Both the position numbers and the translations under genes were made by a program. Positions 56,100 through 64,000 of a stretch of DNA of 64,000 nt are shown piece by piece. The notes under the pieces were generated by a model that saw only the letters and a list, made by a program, of their open reading frames with translations, had not been told where the DNA came from and ran no database searches. The stretch is from Vitellaria paradoxa (Eukaryota; Streptophyta; Magnoliopsida; Ericales; Sapotaceae): contig CM034233.1 in the NCBI GenBank assembly GCA_019916065.1, forward strand, positions 620,001 to 684,000, in the 5' to 3' direction. Every line of letters begins with the position of its first letter. Positions within the stretch are counted from its first letter, which is position 1.

Positions 56100-57356
56100 T
56101 CAGCGATGTGCACCATACATCTGACTTGAATCATACTGAGGGGGGTAGCCAGCCTGGGGTGACAAACTTTTCCCATAACCAACTGGTGCAGGCCCAGGAA
56201 AACTTCCATAACTACCTGTCTGAGGGACAGATTGATCATAGCCAGGCTGTGTCGGTGCTGGTTGGGCGTAACTAGCATGTGCAGTTGGTGCACCATAAGC
56301 TGAACCAGGAGCACTTCCATAAGCAGACTCGGCAGCACCTTGGTAGCCATAGCCCGCGTTGTTTTGAGTTGGCTGTTCACTGTAACCTGGTTGTGAAGGT
56401 GGGTAAGATCCATAACCTCCGGTTGGTGCCGCTTGGCCATAACCAACAGCCTGCTGCCCTCCAGGCTGACCATAGCCTGAAGCAGGCTGACCACCTTGCT
56501 GGGGATACACGGGCGCAGATCCTGTGGCAGGCTGCATCTGATTATACCCATCATTAGCAGATTGAGAACCATACTGAGGATAGGTTTGCTGCATTGGTCC
56601 ACTTGACACATATGGATATGTCTGCTGAGGAGGTGCATTATGACCATATGGCTGGGCTGATGAGATAGGAGCTTGGTAAGGCATATCACCCGGTTGACTA
56701 GGCCGAGGCTGGGCATAGTGCTGGGAAGGAGCCGCTTGTGGTGGCATGCCATAAGATGGTGCCTTGCCATACTGATCCTGAGGAGGATAGCCTGGATGAG
56801 TGCCTTGAGGGTAGCCTCCTGGCTGTGAACCTCCATGTCCTCCATAGGGATTATGACTTGGAGCCTGGTTTTCATATCTGGCTGCTTCATTGTATCCATG
56901 ACCATAACTCTGTGGAGGTGCAGCTTGCGAATATGGTGCTGGCTGCCCATAATTGTAATTTCCTTGGGAATGAGGCAAGCCCATAGGAGTAGGGGAAGGG
57001 CCAGGAGCAGGATTAGATATCGGAACAGACGTAGGGGCATCAACCATATGACCTGGCCCACCATAATAGTCATAACCGCCACTCTGGTGTGGGGGACCCT
57101 GCATTGTTGGAGGCCTTTGCTCCCACCCAGCACCAAAGCTGCTTCTTGGAGTCACTTGATGCGGATAACTACCATACGCTTGAGGTGGATACTGTGAATT
57201 CTGAGATGGATATGGTCCACGTTGCTGATAATCATAACCTGTTGACTGTGTAGGAGGATAACCTCGGGAGCCCCATTGTGGGGCAGCAGCAGTTCCACGA
57301 GGACGAAATCCTTGCTGCTGATTATAACCGCCAGAGAGAGGAGATGGTCTTACAGG
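56100..57356 (-). CDS. KH gene, long low-complexity C-terminal exon
   Basis: 418 codons plus stop, without an intron. The tail is dominated by Tyr, Gln, Gly, Pro, Ser and Ala, with repeated short words such as GYG, YGS, QPGY and PQQ (for example GGYNQQQGFRPRG near the start and GYPPQYDSSQMYGAHR at the end). This resembles a prion-like, phase-separating tail. The antisense and shifted frames of 80 to 365 codons across it are by-products of the repetitive codons. Confidence 0.9.
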   Translation of the reverse strand, partial: PVRPSPLSGGYNQQQGFRPRGTAAAPQWGSRGYPPTQSTGYDYQQRGPYPSQNSQYPPQAYGSYPHQVTPRSSFGAGWEQRPPTMQGPPHQSGGYDYYGGPGHMVDAPTSVPISNPAPGPSPTPMGLPHSQGNYNYGQPAPYSQAAPPQSYGHGYNEAARYENQAPSHNPYGGHGGSQPGGYPQGTHPGYPPQDQYGKAPSYGMPPQAAPSQHYAQPRPSQPGDMPYQAPISSAQPYGHNAPPQQTYPYVSSGPMQQTYPQYGSQSANDGYNQMQPATGSAPVYPQQGGQPASGYGQPGGQQAVGYGQAAPTGGYGSYPPSQPGYSEQPTQNNAGYGYQGAAESAYGSAPGSAYGAPTAHASYAQPAPTQPGYDQSVPQTGSYGSFPGPAPVGYGKSLSPQAGYPPQYDSSQMYGAHR

Positions 57357-60300
57357 CTAAGCAAGTAAATGCAAAATGGAGGAAGAAAACAGACAAAAAA
57401 CAGAAATAAGCAAACTTTACTCTGATTGAAAAACATGACAATGTTAATCTACGATAAACAGATGGGAATTGAATGAACTTTGCCGCTAGGAATCCAGCTC
57501 CCCGATTATACACGGAGCGGGTTGGGATTCAATTTCTTGCAAGAACAACAATGGAAGCAGCTAATGTACAAGAAAACCAGAAAATGTTACAACAACATAA
57601 GCCACATAAACTAACAAATAGAACTGATTAAAGAGATCTATAAACCCAGAGAAAAAAATGCAGGCATATTAGACGACAAAAAAAGCTGTGTTGCATCAGA
57701 TGTTATAAAACAAAAAGGAACAGATTACATTGAAAATTGATAAGTGCAACAAAAAATTCTCAGAGGGAAGCATCTTAGCTGGTGTTTGTTATATAAGCAC
57801 ATGCTAAGAGACCATGTGTTTTAAGCCTACGAACCAAGTACTCATACTACATGTACCAGAAGGAAACAAACAACAGAAGAATAGGCTACCGAATAACACA
57901 CAAACCTTAATTACTCTATTGAACTGCAAGTATTATTTACATATATACATATTTCAAAGCTTACCAAAATTCAAAACATAAAAACCAGAAAATAACATAG
58001 TCAAGCACTATCCACTGTAGCCTTCAGAAAATACTAATAAGGAAAACCGGATCAGATTTTGGACTTGCACACACAAGCCAATCTGAAGCTGATTCACACC
58101 CTGATAAGCACATAGGGATGCGACTTCTTACCATTTCAATTTTCTACTCAGCACTAGTCACTACTAATAACTCCTTGCAAGTCATGTCCCAACACCAATT
58201 TCATACAAGCATGCCCCTCGGTAGCTTCAAAACATTAAAAAATTCGCATCATATATGACTTCCAATGAGTTTTGATAAATGTGTTTAGGTATAAATTAGG
58301 ATCCCTAAAAATTGTAAATATTAATTTTGCAGAAAACGTTACCCAAATGATCAGAACTAATGCTCAACTAATGAAGCGTCAATGACAGTTTTGTTGAACA
58401 TTGTTATCAACCCTTGAATTCTAAGAAATGATTCTAGAAATCACCTAATAAACAAAAGCTTTTGCAGAAGGAAATGAATGTTAGCTGACTAGTGCAGAAG
58501 TAACCATAGAAGCACCAACCAGTTTAGATAAAATTATCCAGGAACCCAATTGATACAGTGCAAATTTTGACGAGCATATCAAATTTGAAATTAACTTAAA
58601 TGTTTCACACGAGCAAAAGGAGAAAAAATTGCATTTCAAGAACCATAGAGATTAGTCATCACTCATCACCAAATAGTAGGTTGCATATGAGCTCTTTCAA
58701 AATTCTTAATGACAATATAATGCCAACCCTGATGTTTGACTTCAGATCAATGATTTGCCAATACTGTTGCTAAAGCTCGTTGAAACATCAGGGACATACC
58801 ATATTCTTCAAGTGTTTCAGAATACATCAGATCAAATTTGAGAAATATATTAATCTCATAAAAGATTGAAACATGACGACTTAGCTACGCATGAGTAATG
58901 ACACTATTGACCCAATAGATTCTCATGCAAAGAAAATGGGGAGACCATAGAGGACTAGGACTAACACAATATGGTGGTAGTAACATTATTAGTTTTAGCT
59001 TTTAAGTCTCAAAGCAATCTTACCAACTATTAACATCCTGCAATCGCGAGAATTAATGCCTGATACCTCTCTTCAGTGGATGAGGGTGAATAGTGGTTGT
59101 TTATTGCTACACCAAGAAGGAAATGCTGACCCCATGAGGAAGGCAACAGCCAAATCTGCATTTTTAAAGCCAACCAATACGAAATAGGAACCTTCAAGAT
59201 ATATACATTATGGCAACCCTGAGTTTGAATATAAGATCTTCCTAACAGCAGTCAGATGACCTTTGGCATGGATCATTCATCAATATCGCAAACTCTCATG
59301 AATGCTATTCAAGTAATGAAGCCCCCACTCCAATACAAAACTATACAACAAGTCTTTCTTCAACAGATTAAAGAGCCCCACTCAAGCAACAACACACTAG
59401 AGGGTATCATCACATGTATATGCAGTTGTCCACGCAAGTTACTATATCAGGAATTCATATATTGCTTTGGCATATAGACGGGCAAATAAAGTGAAATATC
59501 CATGCAAACTTAAGGAGGTGCAAATTGACAAATTTTGCAGTACCTTTTCAATTTCGCAACTCAATACTACAAATTATCTACCATAGCAGACTTTCGCTAT
59601 GGAACCATCACAATTAAGCAAAACTAATTTTGATCAAGAGTATTTGCATTTAATAAAGCAAATGAGTTACCCTCTATACATGAGGGTCAACCGACAAAAA
59701 CACACACTCAAGACAATAAAGTGACAAATAATCCTCAACCACACAAACTAAGAACAATGTGAACCTAGCTTGAAAACTTAGAACTCAACCACACAAACTA
59801 AGAACAAGCCTAGTTGGAAAATACAGAAGCCCGCATATGTTTCTAGGGTATTTTTCTTTTTTTCCCTATTTGACAAGTAAACATATGTTTATACAAGAAG
59901 CATCAAGGGGGAGACAAAAACAATAAGAATATATACATTAATGTATATGTTGCCTAATAATATTAGATAACAAAGTCCCAAGTTAAGGTAAGGATGGCAA
60001 ATGCAGTGCAATTATATAGATTTGACACAACTTACGGCACATGCCATGATATTTTATGCATGCAATAGCAATAAATAAATGTAAAATCATATTAGTTGTG
60101 AAATAACAAAGCAAAACAAAAGGTGTGAGAGAGACAGCCTGTGGCTTTCACTGTTTAGATCGTAATGCATATGGTGGTGTCCATCCTATTAACAATTTTC
60201 CATTTTTCCAACCTCAGGGTACTAATACGCATCCAATCAAAAAACTTATCAGATTCAGAACAGTAATTCATAAATGATAAAAGTTAAAAAAAAATCGTTA

Positions 60301-63300
60301 ATAAGAATACTCTGAAAACTAAGAAAACCTCATGCACAGAAGCATAGTACAAATATATTAAATAACTGTGAATTAAAGGCTAGTGAATGTTTCAATAATT
60401 TCAATTGCAAACTCAGACTCAGGCAAAAAATAGTTGTAACAAAACAATTTAAAAGTAAGGAGAAATAACATCCACTTCAATTTACTAAAAAGGGAAATTG
60501 AAAATCTGAAACACACCTGATTCATAACTTCATTTATCATTTCTCTAGCCATCTCAATCTGCTTCTTATCACCAGATACACGAACTGTCCTTTCTTTAGA
60601 TTGGTCCCCGTCAGGAAGATGTTGTGGTATCAACTAAATAAAATGGAATTTGTTAGTATTTGTAAATTAGTGCAACCCTTGTGAAGGAAAATAATCATAT
60701 TGAGAACCCTTATTCTCGTACACATCTCAGACGAAAACTACCTGAATGCGTGCCCCAGATCTCGTCTGTAGGTTTTTAATAGTATCACCACCTTTGCCTA
60801 TGATTAAACCAACCTGGGACAGAATAAAGTTGAGATATGACAGGGTCAGAGAGAGAGAGAGAGAGAGGGCAGGCAAGTGGAAACCAACAAAATTGGATAC
60901 CAAAGTCACCTTCTCGTTTGGAACTTGTATGAGAATTTGTTCAGCAGCTCCAGCAGCCTGTACGGTACTAAAGCCCCTAGCCACAAGGGAAGGAGAACCC
61001 CCCGCATCGGCCTATAAGAAACATACTTTAGCTTAACAAAAAAACACAAAAATAAAAGGTGTATGCAAGTCCATTGTAACCAGAACACGGGAGCAATCAA
61101 AAAGGAGTAAAGTAGAACATGTCAAACAAAATGGGACCTCAGCTATAACATCTTTTATCAGTTTCTCAGCCTTAGCTATACTCTCCAGGGTTCCTATTAG
61201 CTCCACAAGCCTAGTGGCAGAGCGAGGATCGGCATCAGCATCCCTTGTGATCTGAATCTTGGATCCTGAATTGAGTTGCAAAAACTTTATAGTATCCCCA
61301 CCCTTGCCAATAAGAACTCCAACCTGCACCAAATTTTGCCCAACAATATTTCAGGAAACACCAATCAAAGATATTTCTGCAGCCAATATATATATAAACC
61401 TCATGCAATTTATCTTCAAATCACCATTTTATTAGTGTCAATATAACTCAACTCAATCACACATCAACATGGGCCATGGACACAAGAATCTCCTGGTCCC
61501 ACTGTGCCAAACATCTCTAGTTAAATGAAAACCCTACAGTTTAACTTAAAAATTAGAAAATGAGAACGCCAGACAGCCCAGATTGGTTTGGATTTGAAGT
61601 CCAACCACAAAGGATAGCTATGCATTAAAAATTACATTAATTCTACCAAATAAGAAACTGCAAAATACAAAAAAGAAACAATAAAGAGGACATTTTTTTG
61701 GTAAGAAAATAAGCAACTAAATAAAAGGCATCGAGGGATGCCATTCGAGTACAAAAATGAAAAATTCAATCCATTCCAAGAGCATTAAGAGACATCCCAA
61801 AATTCCTTAGCACACAAGCAATGCACAAAAAGATGATCATTGATTCCCATTAATTTTACAGAAAGGGCACCAATTAATAACAAAATTTCTCCGTCCAACA
61901 AGGTTATCAACAGTAAGAATTTATCCATTTTAAAAAAAATCGCTGGAGGCGTGCCATATTTCAAAATTATTTTCCAAGGGAACAAGAGCTCTTTCCAATA
62001 AACTAACAAATCATAAAACTTGACCACAAAAATCCCCAATTTCAACATATTCCAACATATAATCCTCCCTTTCTCCCACCTTCACAGAGAACACCACCAA
62101 AATAAGATTTTCTAAATTGACCAACTCCCGATCATGAAGGTTTCCGCAAAGAAGAATATTCCAGACAGCATTAACTCCTTCCAAGGAAAAATAATCAGTC
62201 ACCAAAGCCTCCCTATTCACAACCAAATGAAAAATATCTGGATGTAAACCCAAAAACCTTCTAGCAGCCAACCATGGATGGCACTAAAATTTCATACGAT
62301 CCCCTTGCCCCACCACCATTGATATAAACCAACTAAAGATCATTTTGTTTGATCAGAATTCCTTTCTAAATACCAGTACCATGGGTTCTATGCCAATTAG
62401 AAGCGGAACAAATCACGTGAGAAGATACCATATTCAAACACAATAACCTTTACATAACAGTTACCTCTCAGGTATTGAATCTTCAAAACCACTTCCCCAA
62501 ACTAGTTCATTAAATAATTTAAACCTTCAAATACCAAGACCAATTTCCTCCAAGGGCATAATAGTATCCTAATCAACCAAGTGATACTTATATATGAGTT
62601 TTGAAAATAGAACCCCCCCGGCACACGCCCCTGGGGGGTGGGGAGAGCAGGTAAACTAGAGAGCAATAAAGAGAACATTTACATCTTGAAAGGAAAGAAA
62701 TGCATCCCCATCAAGCATTTGTATAAAGCTACACTAAAATCAAGTTCTAGAATGCCTGTTGAACCACGAATGATGAAACTAACAAAATTCTTTAAAGGTC
62801 ATTAATCTCAAGGGGCAATGGCTTTAAAAGAAAACCACATTAAGTCCCAAAGAACTTAAGAGAGCATTGATAAGAAATCATAGGTGAGAAAATTTTCATG
62901 TATTTGTCAAACTTAATGTTTGCCTACACTTACTGCGAAGTAATACTTTGCTCATACTTAATATGATGCTATTTATATGCCAAGGTTTGCCTTGTCTACT
63001 GCTTTCATTTTCGCAAATAACTGTTTATCTACTAATCCAATTGTTCATAAGATGTTGCCATTCAGCAAATCACTGCATCAAACAACTCTACATTAAAAAT
63101 AAAAATAACATTCTTCTTCCCTTTCCCTTTGTATTTTATTTTGGCAGTTGGGGTGTTTGGGCTGCCCTACTTGAAAAGCCACCTCTTACTAAAATAAAAA
63201 TAAAATTTAAAAATAAAATCAGCATTTAACTCAACAGATAATGTTCCCCCACGAGCTCACAAAATCTAAGCTGGGCATAAAGTAAAATTTTAATTCACCT

Positions 63301-63648
63301 TATTATTAGGAACCTCCATTTTCCGTGACATAGATTGGGTCTCAGATGCAATTTGCTGTTCCACATAAGAAACATCCCCTTGTTGAGGAGCTACTGCTGA
63401 TGGTTCTTGGAGCTCCTCTCCAGTTGGCTTTTGCTGAGCACTCTCCAGCTGATAATTTTCAACAGAGGGTGGTTGGCCGTCGCCTGCCTGGTGGTCATCA
63501 GTGGAAGGTAGCTCATTATTCACTGTCTCTGGATCACTCTTAGCTGATAGCTGAGCATCCTCTGACTCAGCATTATTCTCTGGACATGGTTCCACATCCT
63601 CCGCAGGCTCATCCACCTTCTCCTCTTGGAATCCATTCTCATTAGCCA
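56100..63648 (-). CDS. FUBP-like KH-domain RNA-binding protein (first exon outside window)
   Basis: Proteins of this plant group carry KH domains like those of far-upstream-element-binding proteins and bind single-stranded RNA or DNA; their specific targets are mostly unknown. Exons in transcript order: 63648-63299, 61323-61138, 61011-60910, 60813-60742, 60633-60517, 57356-56100 (stop TGA 56102-56100). All are GT-AG and in phase, giving 694 codons in the window plus a split first codon. Exon 63299-63648 starts with the last two bases of a codon, so at least one coding exon lies beyond 64000. Order: acidic/Gln-rich N-terminal region, KH1 with GKGG, linker, KH2 with GKGG, Tyr/Gln/Gly/Pro-rich tail. 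The 3.2-kb intron before the last exon and the 2.0-kb intron after the first are the longest. No frame damage was seen, so the gene is probably functional. Confidence 0.9.
57357..60516. other. KH gene intron before last exon (3.2 kb)
   Basis: No transposon or coding exon was recognised. An ACTCAACCACACAAACTAAGAACAA word is repeated in tandem near 59735-59806. The rest is ordinary AT-rich intron. Confidence 0.55.
60517..61011 (-). CDS. KH gene, KH domain 2 (three exons)
   Basis: Exons 60910-61011 (linker ADAGGSPSLVARG to ILIQVPNEK), 60742-60813 (VGLIIGKGGDTIKNLQTRSG) and 60517-60633 (LIPQHLPDGDQ to MAREMINEVMNQ) build the second KH domain with its own GKGG loop. All three exons are multiples of three, so skipping any one would keep frame. 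Confidence 0.92.
61138..61323 (-). CDS. KH gene, KH domain 1 exon
   Basis: 62 codons cover nearly the whole first KH domain: VGVLIGKGGDTIKFLQLNSG with the nucleic-acid-binding GKGG loop, then KIQITRDADAD and a closing helix AKAEKLIKDVIAE. Confidence 0.93.
61690..62290 (-). mobile_element. LINE (L1-type) 3' end in KH gene intron
   Basis: A T7 tract at 61693-61699 would be the complement of a short tail. A hairpin GGCATC-GAGG-GATGCC (61727-61742) lies 28 bases from it. The frame at 61785-62048 contains LMGINDHLFVHCLCAKEFWD, the zinc-binding end of plant LINE RT, and 62011-62271 reads further upstream pieces with a frame change. A 5'-truncated, dead copy in sense orientation. Confidence 0.72.
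62291..63298. other. Rest of KH gene intron
   Basis: Contains a C/G-rich word near 62611-62643 (CCCCCCCGGCACACGCCCC then GGGGGGTGGGGAG). No exon or repeat family was recognised. Confidence 0.5.
63299..63648 (-). CDS. KH gene, acidic N-terminal exon
   Basis: 116 codons rich in Glu, Gln, Ser, Asp and Pro (EEKVDEPAEDVEPCPEN and later EELQEPSAVAPQQGD), predicted disordered. It ends MEVPNNK, which joins directly to VGVLIGKGG of KH1 in the next exon. The acceptor is GTGATAG| at 63649, and the upstream part is not visible to 64000. Confidence 0.88.
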
Positions 63649-64000
63649 CTATCACAAATTAGAATCGAACAATTACAACACAATTCATAAATCAAGCTAA
63701 AAATTTCCAGAAACAATATGTAGACACATGTATTCATACCCTCACGCACCCGCTTACCCACCCGCCCACCCATGCGGAAATATCACCCACGTGTATACAT
63801 ACATCCTTGCCCCATGCACAAACAATCAGATAGGACACTCCTGGACACACTTCCAATCAGAAATAGTGGCTGACAGGAAATTCCATCTAATTTTGTCCAC
63901 AGCATACTATATCAAATGAGATATCAGTTTCGCAGATATTAAGCGTCAAGGTTAAGTTCCAAGATTTTTATATCTAAAATTAAAACTCTACGACAGAGAA
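63649..64000. other. KH gene intron, right edge
   Basis: Sequence upstream of the acidic exon. It has a CACCC/CCACCC-rich patch at about 63740-63800. No first exon was identified before the window ends. Confidence 0.5.

Noticed and set aside
56039..57136. 365-codon open frame on the minus strand overlapping the KH tail
   Set aside because: It is a shifted frame of the repetitive Tyr/Gln/Gly exon. The 56100-57356 frame joins the KH exons in phase and has the family composition; the 365-codon one is Met/Leu/His-rich nonsense.

Overview
The window is nuclear DNA of a flowering plant, probably a woody eudicot. That is inferred from three plant-type split genes with GT-AG introns, very long AT-rich introns, and many plant retrotransposons and small DNA elements. 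The species cannot be named from the sequence alone.

Three host genes account for the real coding sequence. (1) Minus strand, 574-28343 and running off the left edge: SGR2 (SHOOT GRAVITROPISM 2), a DDHD-type phosphatidic-acid-preferring phospholipase A1-like protein. Fifteen exons join in frame to 771 codons; the last part of the DDHD domain lies outside. (2) Plus strand, 39025-53671: tubulin-folding cofactor E (TBCE; PFIFFERLING in Arabidopsis). Fifteen exons join to an intact 545-residue protein with CAP-Gly, leucine-rich repeat and ubiquitin-like parts. (3) Minus strand, 56100-63648 and running off the right edge: an FUBP-like RNA-binding protein with two KH domains and a long Tyr/Gln/Gly/Pro-rich tail. 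SGR2 and TBCE are divergent across about 10.7 kb of repeat-rich DNA. TBCE and the KH gene converge tail to tail, 2.4 kb apart.

Most of the rest is transposon. SGR2 intron 8 (11.4 kb) holds, left to right, a truncated plus-strand copia element, a gypsy gag fragment, a LINE 3' end, and a full-length copia element (11620-16669) with 5-bp target duplication, both LTRs, tRNA-iMet primer site and polypurine tract. SGR2 intron 7 holds a 1.55-kb Mutator-like non-autonomous element and two decayed copia fragments. Intron 1 holds a LINE fragment and two copies of one inverted-repeat element. TBCE introns hold a hAT-type MITE with a perfect 8-bp duplication, a tRNA-derived SINE with its duplication, and a small LTR/primer-site remnant. 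A second copy of the Mutator-like family follows TBCE. The KH gene has a LINE 3' end in an intron. The 29-39 kb intergenic space holds decayed LTR-like DNA, two 440-bp direct repeats, a 56-bp minisatellite and AT-rich inverted-repeat elements.

No operon-like cluster, CRISPR array, rRNA or tRNA gene was seen. I found no convincing new biochemical system. The notable points are structural: an intact essential-type gene spread over more than 27 kb with a sense-oriented full-length retrotransposon inside it, a poly(A)-only insertion with a 15-bp duplication inside that retrotransposon, shared 3' hairpins on two LINE copies, and several element families with clear target duplications.
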